Shown here in pieces: positions 1-7,575 of a stretch of 39,651 nt of DNA. Made by a program: the position numbers and the translations under genes. The stretch comes from Hydrogenophaga sp. (lineage in GTDB: Bacteria > Pseudomonadota > Gammaproteobacteria > Burkholderiales > Burkholderiaceae_C), in the NCBI GenBank assembly GCA_018335615.1, contig JAGXRS010000297.1, forward strand, positions 1-39,651, read 5' to 3'. The notes below the pieces were generated by a model that made no database searches, was not told the DNA's origin, and saw only the letters and a list, made by a program, of their open reading frames with translations. Positions within the stretch are counted from its first letter, which is position 1; every line of letters starts with the position of its first letter.

Positions 1-1022
1 GGGGTTTCCACCACCACGAGGTCTTTCACACCCACCAGCCCCACCAGCCGCCCGCTGGCGTGCACCAGGTTGTCGCGGCTGCCCACCGACAGCACATCGC
101 CCTGGGTGGCATTGCCGTGCTCGTCCTTGGGCAGCACGTCCCACACCGCATCCCAGGCGCCGAGGTCGCTCCAGCCGGCGTCCAGCGGCACGACCTGAAT
201 GGCAAACTCGCTGCCGGGGCAGCGCTCCATGACGGCGTAGTCGATCGAGTCGGCGGGGATGGCGGCGAACTCGGCCTTGCCCGGCCGCACGAACTGGGCA
301 TCGGCGCTGCGGGCGTCCCAAGCGACTCGGCTGGCGGCGGCGATGTCGGGGCGCCAGCGCTCCAGCGCGGCCAGCCACACGGAGGCCCGGAGCACGAACA
401 TGCCGGCGTTCCAGAGGTAGTCCCCTTCGGCCAGATAGCGCCGGGCGGTGGCGGCGTCGGGCTTTTCCACGAAGCGCTGCACGGGCACCGCCGCGTCGGG
501 CCGGGCGCCGCGGGCGTGGATGTAGCCAAAGCCGGTTTCGGGCCGCGTAGGCGTGACGCCGAGGATGACGATCTGCCCGTCGGCCGCCTGGGCCACAGCT
601 GTGCGCAACGCGGCGTGAAACGCGGCTTCGTCGCCCACCACATGGTCGGCCGGTGTGACCACCAGCACCGGGTCGCCGCCATCTTCCATGGCCGCCAGCG
701 CGGCCAGTGCCAGCGCGGGCGCGGTGTTGCGCCCCATGGGCTCCAGCAGCACGCGCCCGGGCTGGGCCGCCACCTCGCGCATCTGCTCCAGCACCAGGAA
801 GCGGTGCTCGTCATTGCCCACCACCAGCGCCGGCAGCAGGTCGAGCGCGTCGGGCCCCGAACCCAACCCGGCCAGGCGCTGGGCCGTCTGCTGGAACAGG
901 CTGTGGTCGCCCTGCAGGCACAGGAACTGTTTGGGAAAGCCGGCGCGCGACAGCGGCCACAGGCGGGTGCCCGAGCCGCCGGCCAAGATCACGGGGCAGA
1001 TGGTGGAGGGGGATTCGGTCAT
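1..1022 (-). CDS. manC: Mannose-1-phosphate guanylyltransferase, 3' end outside window
   Basis: The enzyme makes GDP-mannose from mannose-1-phosphate and GTP in the cytoplasm, feeding capsule, exopolysaccharide or LPS synthesis. The minus-strand translation from ATG at 1022 begins MTESPSTICPVILAGGSGTR. It shows the nucleotidyltransferase signature GGSGTRLWPLSR at residues 15-26, the metal/sugar-binding motif FVEKP at 184-188, and a family-typical block (GWSDLGAWDA) near the visible end. About 340 codons are present. Many family members carry a further C-terminal mannose-6-phosphate isomerase cupin domain, which would lie beyond position 1, so whether the gene is mono- or bifunctional cannot be told. 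The downstream neighbour amtB ends about 300 bp away and is unrelated. No promoter is obvious in the 1023-1212 gap. Confidence 0.93.
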   Translation of the reverse strand, partial: MTESPSTICPVILAGGSGTRLWPLSRAGFPKQFLCLQGDHSLFQQTAQRLAGLGSGPDALDLLPALVVGNDEHRFLVLEQMREVAAQPGRVLLEPMGRNTAPALALAALAAMEDGGDPVLVVTPADHVVGDEAAFHAALRTAVAQAADGQIVILGVTPTRPETGFGYIHARGARPDAAVPVQRFVEKPDAATARRYLAEGDYLWNAGMFVLRASVWLAALERWRPDIAAASRVAWDARSADAQFVRPGKAEFAAIPADSIDYAVMERCPGSEFAIQVVPLDAGWSDLGAWDAVWDVLPKDEHGNATQGDVLSVGSRDNLVHASGRLVGLVGVKDLVVVET

Positions 1023-1212
1023 GGGGCGCTACCTGGTCAGGACGCGTCGGTGGGGTGCCGAACCGCGGCCCTTGCGAGGGCCTGCGGTCCAGCCGACACC
1101 GGACGGCGCGCCACACCCCGTTCACCAGGGAGCGCACCCGCGTCGGGATTGCATCAGCGACCCACTCTAGTCAGTCGGTCCAGCGCACGTGTATCCAGAT
1201 ATGACAGACAGC

Positions 1213-1244
1213 AAAAAGCCCCCGAACTCGCGTTGCGGGGGCTT
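1213..1244 (-). terminator. Rho-independent terminator of glnK-amtB
   Basis: A perfect 9-bp stem (1216-1224 with 1236-1244, GC core CCCCCG/CGGGGG) closes an 11-nt loop. On the minus strand the stem runs into a short T tract, the complement of the A run at 1213-1217. It lies about 80 bp past the amtB stop codon, as expected for the end of the operon. Confidence 0.85.
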
Positions 1245-1320
1245 GGTGGCGGTACCGGATTCCACCGCCGGGAGGGCGGGCCGAGGGGACAACCTCGGCC
1301 CATCTCCCAGGAGAACACGC

Positions 1321-2772
1321 TCAGCGGTTGTAGGCGGTTTCGCCGTGCGAGGTGATGTCCAGACCTTCGCGCTCGGCTTCTTCCGTGACGCGCAGGCCAA
1401 CCATCATGTCCACGATCTTGTAGGCGATGAAGGCCACGACAGCCGACCACACCATGGTGATCACCACGCCTTCGGCCTGGATGAACAGCTGCGACGCAAT
1501 GTTGAAGTCGTCACCGCCCGTGCCGCCCAGGCCAGGCGCTGCGAACACACCGACCAGCAGCGCACCCACGATACCGCCCACGCCGTGCACACCGAACACG
1601 TCCAGCGAGTCGTCAGCACCCAGCATCTTCTTCAGACCCGACACGCCCCACAGGCAGGCGAAACCGGAGATCAGGCCGATGATGATGGCGCCCATGGGGC
1701 CCACCGAGCCGCAGGCCGGGGTGATGGCGACCAGACCGGCCACAGCACCAGAGGCAGCGCCCAGCATGGAGGCCTTGCCCTTGTGCAGCGCTTCACCCAC
1801 CGACCAGGCCAGCACCGCAGCAGCGGTGGCCACCAGGGTGTTGATGAAGGCCAGGGTGGCGCCACCGTTGGATTCCAGGTTGGAGCCGGCGTTGAAGCCG
1901 AACCAGCCCACCCACAGGAGCGAGGCACCCACCATGGTCAGCGTCAGGCTGTGAGGTGCCATCGACTCCTTGCCGTAGCCGATACGCTTGCCGAGCATGT
2001 AGGCACCCACCAGACCGGCCATGGCCGCGTTGATGTGCACCACGGTGCCGCCGGCGAAGTCCAGCGCGCCCTTGTCCAGCAGGTAGCCACCCGCGCCCCA
2101 CACCATGTGGGCGATCGGCAGGTAGCTGAAGGTGAACCAGATGGCGGAGAACAGCAGCACCGCGCTGAACTTGATGCGCTCGGCGAACGAACCCACGATC
2201 AGCGCGCAGGTGATGCCGGCAAACGTGGCCTGGAAGGCGATGAAGATGAACTCGGGAATCTTCACGCCCTCGGTGAAGGTGTCGGCCAGCGAGTCGGCCG
2301 TGACGCCCAGCAGGAACACCTTGTCGAGGTTGCCGATGATCAGGCCCTCGCCGCCGAACGCCAGGCTGTAGCCGTACACGGCCCACAGCACGGTGATCAG
2401 CGAGAACACCACCATCACCTGCATCAGCACCGACAGCATGTTCTTGCTGCGCACCAGGCCGCCGTAGAACAGCGCCAGGCCGGGGATGACCATGAGCACC
2501 ACCAGGATGGTGGAGACCATCATCCAGGCCACGTCGCCCTTGTCGACGATGGGCTTGGCTTCTTCGGTGGCGGCCGATTCGGGGACGGCGGCGGCCTGTG
2601 CGGCGTCGGCCTGGGCCGGGCGCGCATCGGGTGCTACTTCAACCGCGGGCGCTTCGGCAGCGGGGGCGGTCACAACGGGCGCGTCCGAGCCTGGCGTGGT
2701 CTGGGCGATGGCCGAGAGGCCACCAAACGCCAGGCCCGCGCCCAGCAAAAGGGATGCAATGAGCTTTTTCAT
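1321..2772 (-). CDS. amtB: Ammonium transporter AmtB
   Basis: This inner-membrane channel conducts ammonia/ammonium and is gated by GlnK. The 483-aa product starts at MKKLIASLLLG, a cleavable signal peptide ending near AIAQ, followed by an unusually long Ala/Pro/Glu-rich periplasmic linker (about residues 25-75) and then the eleven-helix Amt core. Both pore histidines are in place, in GGTVVHINAA and FGVHGVGG, as is the AFxATFAG region of helix 3. I chose the start at 2772 because the signal peptide begins there; an upstream in-frame extension overlaps glnK and is not protein-like. It follows glnK by 32 bp in one transcription unit controlled by the sigma-54 promoter at 3227-3244, with a terminator at 1213-1244. 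Confidence 0.95.
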   Translation of the reverse strand: MKKLIASLLLGAGLAFGGLSAIAQTTPGSDAPVVTAPAAEAPAVEVAPDARPAQADAAQAAAVPESAATEEAKPIVDKGDVAWMMVSTILVVLMVIPGLALFYGGLVRSKNMLSVLMQVMVVFSLITVLWAVYGYSLAFGGEGLIIGNLDKVFLLGVTADSLADTFTEGVKIPEFIFIAFQATFAGITCALIVGSFAERIKFSAVLLFSAIWFTFSYLPIAHMVWGAGGYLLDKGALDFAGGTVVHINAAMAGLVGAYMLGKRIGYGKESMAPHSLTLTMVGASLLWVGWFGFNAGSNLESNGGATLAFINTLVATAAAVLAWSVGEALHKGKASMLGAASGAVAGLVAITPACGSVGPMGAIIIGLISGFACLWGVSGLKKMLGADDSLDVFGVHGVGGIVGALLVGVFAAPGLGGTGGDDFNIASQLFIQAEGVVITMVWSAVVAFIAYKIVDMMVGLRVTEEAEREGLDITSHGETAYNR

Positions 2773-2804
2773 GTGCAGGGTCTTTCTTGTTCTGGGAGCG
2801 GAGT

Positions 2805-3143
2805 TCAGAGGGCTTCTTTGCCGGTCTCGCCGGTTCGGATGCGCACGACCTGTTCGAGCGAGGTCACAAAAATCTTGCCGTCGCCGATCTTGCCGGTGCG
2901 GGCGGCGCCCTCGATGGCCTCGATGACGCGGTCCACCAGGTCGTCGGACACGGCGGCTTCGATCTTGACCTTGGGCAGGAAATCGACCACGTATTCCGCG
3001 CCGCGGTACAGCTCGGTGTGGCCCTTCTGGCGGCCGAAGCCCTTGACTTCGGTGACGGTGATGCCTTGCACGCCCATGCCGGAGAGCGCTTCGCGCACTT
3101 CGTCCAGCTTGAACGGCTTGATGATGGCGGAGACCATTTTCAT
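2805..3143 (-). CDS. glnK: Nitrogen regulatory protein P-II (GlnK type)
   Basis: A small trimeric signalling protein that senses 2-oxoglutarate, ATP/ADP and glutamine and plugs AmtB when nitrogen is plentiful. The 112-aa product has the full PII length, the T-loop with the uridylylation tyrosine Y51 (in GAEYVVDFLPK), and the C-terminal signature segment GKIFVTSLEQVVRIRTGE. The pairing with amtB immediately downstream assigns it to GlnK rather than GlnB. Start MKMVSAIIKPFK matches the family N-terminus. Expression is probably NtrC and sigma-54 dependent (see 3227-3244 and 3385-3401). Confidence 0.95.
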   Translation of the reverse strand: MKMVSAIIKPFKLDEVREALSGMGVQGITVTEVKGFGRQKGHTELYRGAEYVVDFLPKVKIEAAVSDDLVDRVIEAIEGAARTGKIGDGKIFVTSLEQVVRIRTGETGKEAL

Positions 3144-3226
3144 GCTGAGATTCCTCTTCTAGATCAGGAAGGTGCCGAGACCGGTCGGGTGACACCACGG
3201 GGTTCGATGCGGTTGCCAGATCGTCG

Positions 3227-3244
3227 AAGCAGGGAACGTGCCAA
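3227..3244 (-). promoter_or_regulatory. Sigma-54 (RpoN) promoter of glnK-amtB
   Basis: On the minus strand the sequence reads TTGGCACG-TTCC-CTGCTT, matching the -24/-12 consensus TGGCACG-N4-TTGCW at all but one of the conserved positions. Both the invariant GG and GC are present with correct spacing. Transcription would start near 3218, about 75 bp upstream of glnK. This fits nitrogen-limited expression of glnK-amtB. Confidence 0.8.
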
Positions 3245-3384
3245 CCCTCTGGAATGGCGACGGGTAGCGCCGACTGCTGTGTCAAATTCACGGCTTGGGC
3301 TCATGGGAGGCGTCGAGCCGTGCCGGCTCCTGTGCCATGATCGCTCCCGCTTTGTCGGTCCTCGGGTATCACACCGAGACCAAA

Positions 3385-3401
3385 CGCACCATTTGGGTGC
3401 A
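3385..3401. promoter_or_regulatory. NtrC-type enhancer site
   Basis: The 17-mer has arms GCACC and GGTGC, a perfect inverted repeat around ATTTG, and matches the NtrC consensus TGCACC-N5-GGTGCA except for the first base. It sits about 175 bp upstream of the predicted glnK transcription start, a plausible enhancer distance. It also lies 67-83 bp upstream of comM. A half site (TGCACCA) follows at 3441. The assignment rests on consensus only. Confidence 0.6.
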
Positions 3402-3467
3402 ACCCGTCGGACCCACCGGGACGATCGCCGAACGGAGGCAATGCACCAAAACAGGGAGAACCACCAG

Positions 3468-4421
3468 ATGAGTCTTGCATTGGTGCACAGCCGTGCGCTG
3501 TTGGGCCTGGAAGCACGGCCGGTACAGGTCGAGGTCCACTTGGCCAATGGGCTGCCCAGCTTCACGCTGGTGGGGCTGGCCGATACCGAGGTGAAGGAGG
3601 CGCGCGAACGCGTGCGCTCCGCCATTGCCAACGCGGGGCTGGAATTCCCATCCAACAAACGCATCACCGTCAACCTGGCCCCGGCCGACCTGCCCAAGGA
3701 TTCGGGCCGCTTCGATCTGCCGATTGCACTGGGCATCCTGGCGGCCAGCGGGCAGATCGACGCCGCACATCTCGCGGGCTGGGAATTTGCGGGCGAGCTG
3801 TCTCTGGGCGGCGAACTGCGCCCGGTGCGCGGCGCGCTGGCCATGAGCCTGGCGCTGCACCGCGATGCCGGTGGGTCCGAGGCACCGGCGCGCCTGGTGC
3901 TGCCGCCGGGCAGTGCCGAAGAGGCCGCACTGGTGCCGCAGGCCCAGGTGCACCGAGCCCACCACCTGCTCGACGTGGTGGCGCGCTTCCTTCCCGAGCA
4001 AGCGGCGCACGCCGCACCCGAGCCCGACGACGGTGGCTGGGCACGGCTCATGCCCACCGGCCCGTGCCACACGCCCGGCTACGCCGATCTGGCCGACGTG
4101 AAAGGCCAGGCAGCTGCCAAGCGTGCCCTGGAAATCGCGGGGGCCGGGGGTCACAGCGTCCTGATGATGGGCCCACCCGGCTCCGGCAAGAGCATGCTGG
4201 CGCAGCGCTTTGCCGGTCTGCTGCCGCCGATGAGCACCGACGAAGCGCTCGAATCAGCCGCCGTGGCATCCCTGGCCGGGCGCTTCACTCTGGAACGCTG
4301 GGGCCAGCGGCCCACGGGCGCTCCGCACCACACCGCTAGCGCTGTGGCGCTGGTGGGCGGCGGTGTAAGACTTCACACACAACGCGACCGTCGCAAATTA
4401 AACGCGACTAAGCTTCATTGA
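3468..4421 (+). pseudogene. comM: comM (Mg chelatase-like AAA ATPase), truncated by element insertion
   Basis: ComM is a hexameric helicase that promotes branch migration during natural transformation. From ATG 3468 the product begins MSLALVHSRALLGLEA, typical of the family. It runs through the N-terminal Lon-like domain (APADLPKDSGRFDLPIALGI) and into the ATPase domain with Walker A GPPGSGKS at residues 235-242. Homology stops after TASAVALVGGG, at about position 4363. The next 19 codons are element sequence ending in TGA at 4421. Walker B, sensor and C-terminal parts (about 200 of roughly 500 residues) are missing and are not found elsewhere in the window, so the product cannot be active. 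The break lies in the segment known as an integration site for Tn7-like/AbaR-type elements. Upstream, comM is divergent from glnK. Confidence 0.92.
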
Positions 4422-4440
4422 CTGCGACTAAGGATAGCCA
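4364..4440 (+). mobile_element. Tn7-like transposon end in comM with 20-bp-spaced repeats
   Basis: Homology to comM is lost exactly where TGTAAGACTTCACACAC begins; TGT is the usual terminal triplet of Tn7-like elements. It is followed by three related direct repeats starting at 4381, 4401 and 4421 (cores ACGCGACC, ACGCGACT, CTGCGACT), spaced exactly 20 bp, as TnsB-binding sites are. The 5 bp before TGT are GGCGG, a candidate target duplication that cannot be tested because the other end is not in the window. A ribosome-binding site (AAGGA) is embedded in the last repeat, just before the TnsE-like gene. Confidence 0.72.
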
Positions 4441-6219
4441 ATGAACCCGATTTCTGTATCTATTGATGAGTTCCCTGACGACGGCGCGCCTTGGCGAATT
4501 GATGGTCTCGGGAGATTGCACAACACAGGTAGTTCACGCAGTGAGCCGCTGATCGACGTACACATCTCGGAGCTGGTGCCTCACTACGAAGACCCCCTGA
4601 AGAATGGGTCTCTCGGCACGCGGACCAAGCGCGTCCCGATCAAGGTTGGTTTGATGGCCCTGCTAAAGCCTGGCTCCGTCTGGAAGAACAAGGAGCGCTG
4701 CCTTCCCAAGCTTTCCCCAAGGTCGATCAATGCACAGGTCGCTCCCGAGCAGGTGGAGCTGAGAACTTGGGGTTCAACAGTTGAGTTCGAAGGGCGCACC
4801 ATCCCCTTGATCGCCAAAAGCCAGTTCTACGTCCCCACAGACAACTGGCGCGGTCTCGCTGAGTCCTGGGTCGTTTTCATCCGTCGCCCACTTCCAGATG
4901 TGCCGTACTTGATCATCCCGTCGAGCGTGATCTTTCAAAAATGCTTGGCGGAGTCTCCAGAAGGAATTCGAAGGTTGCTGCGAGGTGAACTGCACCGCAT
5001 CATCGACAACCCTCGCCCACTCGATACGGGTGATGGCGTTGAATCCTTCTTTGTCGAACTTGCCAAGGAGATTCGATCAGCACACGCGTACGTATACGCG
5101 AACTTGGCAGCGGACCCATATGGTAGGCGCGAGTACGAGCGGATGAGAAGAACCCTAGTGGCCGCCAGCGTCAACGAGGACCGTGGGCGAGATAGAGGAT
5201 CGCAATCGTTCCTGAACCTTGGACTTCCATTCAGCAACCCTGTGAACATGCGTTTGCATGGAAAGCTGATGCCGTATAAAAGTGACCCCCTCGAAAACAG
5301 GGTCGAGTTTTCATTCTTGGCGACGGAGATCGTCTCACTGGATGTCCGCCTAATTTTCAATCGGTTGATCGTTCACAGAAAGAACAGCGGAGACAAGGGT
5401 GAGAACGCAGGGGATCCCAGTCTGAAAGAAAGCTGGGCACATCCAGGTGCCAAGTCCATTGATCTGAATGACGATGCCGTTGTTCCGGCCGTCTCGGACA
5501 GCGACCCGCTCTCAGAACTGGAGAAGATCCTCGCTGAAGAAAGCGGTGGATTCAACGCCCTGAGTCTGGAAGTCATCAAAGACCCCAAGCTCACGCAGAA
5601 ATTCCGTAGCTCCTCGACACCGGGCAAAGAGGGCGTCGAGTTCGATGGGACCACAACTACGGGAAAGGCAAAGTCAGGTGATCGAGGACCGGCTGAGTTG
5701 GACGTCGAAACGAATGAAGCCCCTCGAGTTCCTGTGACGCTGGACAGCTTCATCGAAACCCTGCAGATACTCCGAGACGCGGGTCTTCCTTTCGAGACCA
5801 GAGTCGTGACGCCTATGCATCGATACACCCAACGCGGAGATGTAGTGAACTTCTTCCCTAGACAAATCAAAGGCTCAAGAAGCTGGCATTTGACCTCGAA
5901 TTTTCCCAACGCCCCTCCACGCGGCTATGTCGTTGCAATATTGCAAACTGGCGGCGCTTGGCATCACTTTGTTGAGATCGAACGCAAAGAAGAGAAGGGG
6001 CGGTCTCTTGCCCATATTTGTACCTACGACGGATCGCAAATTGCAGCACGACAGATGAGTCTTTTTATGCTCGATGTTGCCCATGAACGCGGTTGGAATG
6101 CAGCCGCGTTGCGTCCAAACTGGACCCTCTCGACGATCAACCACAGTCCGAAAAGGGGCCTCCACCATTTCGCATGTGCTATTGCCAAGGCCATTGGCGT
6201 AACTCTTCAGAAGCCCTGA
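4441..6219 (+). CDS. TnsE-like transposition target-selection protein
   Basis: A 592-aa protein, first gene inside the transposon end, with AAGGA 8 bp before its ATG. I recognise it by overall layout and a conserved C-terminal block: SRSWHL, then PRGYVVAIL and HHFVEIERK at about residues 480-520, then a final segment with INHSPKRG. These correspond in order to SRLHL, PR, FVLLEVD and VNHPKG of Tn7 TnsE. A central MRLHGKL/EIVSLDVRL block and an acidic variable linker also fit. TnsE directs Tn7 into replicating DNA and mobile plasmids through the sliding clamp. The match is from remembered motifs, not a search; the alternative is an unrelated element-borne protein. No tnsA, tnsB, tnsC or tniQ gene lies nearby, which is unusual. 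Codon use is visibly less GC-rich than in comM. Confidence 0.62.
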   Translation: MNPISVSIDEFPDDGAPWRIDGLGRLHNTGSSRSEPLIDVHISELVPHYEDPLKNGSLGTRTKRVPIKVGLMALLKPGSVWKNKERCLPKLSPRSINAQVAPEQVELRTWGSTVEFEGRTIPLIAKSQFYVPTDNWRGLAESWVVFIRRPLPDVPYLIIPSSVIFQKCLAESPEGIRRLLRGELHRIIDNPRPLDTGDGVESFFVELAKEIRSAHAYVYANLAADPYGRREYERMRRTLVAASVNEDRGRDRGSQSFLNLGLPFSNPVNMRLHGKLMPYKSDPLENRVEFSFLATEIVSLDVRLIFNRLIVHRKNSGDKGENAGDPSLKESWAHPGAKSIDLNDDAVVPAVSDSDPLSELEKILAEESGGFNALSLEVIKDPKLTQKFRSSSTPGKEGVEFDGTTTTGKAKSGDRGPAELDVETNEAPRVPVTLDSFIETLQILRDAGLPFETRVVTPMHRYTQRGDVVNFFPRQIKGSRSWHLTSNFPNAPPRGYVVAILQTGGAWHHFVEIERKEEKGRSLAHICTYDGSQIAARQMSLFMLDVAHERGWNAAALRPNWTLSTINHSPKRGLHHFACAIAKAIGVTLQKP

Positions 6220-6369
6220 CCCATGTGCGAACTAAAACTGGCCAGATTTAATTCGTTCCGTAGAAGTTTTCATCGCATTCAGGTCTGCCGCATATCTCAC
6301 TATAGAGCGATAGCTATCTTCATATAAAGTGAAAATCTTTTTGAGTGTGATTACATACTAAAGAGAAAT

Positions 6370-7572
6370 ATGACAAAGAACACTGCATCAGTGCCTGCAA
6401 TCTACGACGGCCGCGAACAGGCCTGGATCAAGCACCAACTGCTGGAGATCTACCTAGAAAAACTACTGCTGATCATCGGCATGGCCGCCCGTTCACAGGG
6501 CAAAGTCGAGATATGCTACGTCGACTGTTTTGCCGGTCCCTGGGGGGATGACTCCGAACAAATGGAGGGTACTTCCATTGCCATCTCTATGCGCACAATG
6601 GCCCTGAGCAAGCAGAAGCTGGCCAAGCTCGGTGTCGACGCGACCATGCGCGCGTTGTACGTTGAACTGGACAAGCGCGCCTTCGGGCGGCTGTCGCACT
6701 ACCTCCAAAAGGCAACTCCTGTAGGGGTCACGGCTCAGTGCATGGAAGGCGACTTCCTCGCTCTTCGACAGGACATCCTCACTTGGTGCGGAGACAAGGC
6801 GTTCGCGTTTTTCTTCATCGATCCCAAGGGCTGGAAGACGGTCGGCGTTCCCAACCTTCGCACTCTCCTAGCTCGTCCTCGGTCAGAATTTTTGATCAAT
6901 TTCATGTACGACTTCATCAACCGCACCGCAGCGATGCGCGAGTGGCAGGAGGAAATCGGGGCGTTTCTGGACCATCCAATTGAAGTCATCCAGAGTTTGG
7001 AAGGAGCAGCGCCCCAAATGCGCGAAGCGGCGTTGCTCAGTACGTATCGAGAGGGCATCAAAAACGCACTACCTCCTCAGCGGGCAAAGTTCCGACCCAG
7101 AACGGCCTATGTGCGCGTCATGGACAGAGATAGGGAACGAGCCAAGTATCACCTTGTCTATCTGACCACCCACCCCGTGGGCATCATCGAGTTCATGCTG
7201 ATATCACAGGACGTCGAACTCATTCAAAAGCGCGTTCGCGCCGCGAAGAAGGCCGAACTCCGGCAACAGCAAAGCGGAATGGACGACATGTTCACCGGGG
7301 CCTACGACGACTTGGCTGACGATGATGAACAAGCCAGTTCAGACGTGGTGGACCGGTTCTGGCTAGAGTACCTATCTACAAGTCCCAAGGTCGTGGACGC
7401 AGAGGCCTACGCCGACATCCTTGAACAACAGGGATGGACGCCCAACGACCTGCAGGCATCCTTGGCTCGTTTGATCAAAGCGGGCAAGGTCAGTAACGTC
7501 AATGCGACCAAACTTAGGCCAAAGCGTCCACTGCACTACGAGAAAAAGGAACAGCTCGTCCTGACACGCTGA
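6370..7572 (+). CDS. tcmP: Three-Cys-motif partner protein TcmP
   Basis: A 400-aa protein with the hallmarks of the TcmP family: an N-terminal helix block (KHQLLEIYLEKLLLIIG), then YVDCFAGPWG at residues 50-59, and FFFIDPKGW around D151 followed by RSEFLINFMYDF. The FAGPG and IDP motifs resemble the nucleotide-binding loop and active site of Rossmann-fold methyltransferases, but the biochemical role of TcmP is not established. The family is named for its regular association with three-Cys-motif (Gp37/Gp68) proteins, and one is encoded at 8933-9682. The C-terminal third (about 300-400) is charged with a winged-helix-like end. It is preceded by an AT-rich 150-bp gap with a weak RBS (AAAGAGAAAT) and converges with the next gene, only 3 bp separating the two stops. 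Confidence 0.8.
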   Translation: MTKNTASVPAIYDGREQAWIKHQLLEIYLEKLLLIIGMAARSQGKVEICYVDCFAGPWGDDSEQMEGTSIAISMRTMALSKQKLAKLGVDATMRALYVELDKRAFGRLSHYLQKATPVGVTAQCMEGDFLALRQDILTWCGDKAFAFFFIDPKGWKTVGVPNLRTLLARPRSEFLINFMYDFINRTAAMREWQEEIGAFLDHPIEVIQSLEGAAPQMREAALLSTYREGIKNALPPQRAKFRPRTAYVRVMDRDRERAKYHLVYLTTHPVGIIEFMLISQDVELIQKRVRAAKKAELRQQQSGMDDMFTGAYDDLADDDEQASSDVVDRFWLEYLSTSPKVVDAEAYADILEQQGWTPNDLQASLARLIKAGKVSNVNATKLRPKRPLHYEKKEQLVLTR

Positions 7573-7575
7573 GCT

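Noticed and set aside
60..1355. 431-codon plus-strand frame opposite manC
   Set aside because: Antisense shadow of a recognisable manC in high-GC DNA.
1189..3162. Long plus-strand open frame opposite amtB and glnK (657 codons)
   Set aside because: His/Gln/Asp-rich composition with no domain; it mirrors the codon structure of the well-supported amtB and glnK on the minus strand.
3164..4072. Minus-strand frames opposite comM (302 and 261 codons)
   Set aside because: Ser/Arg-rich shadow composition; comM homology on the plus strand is clear throughout.
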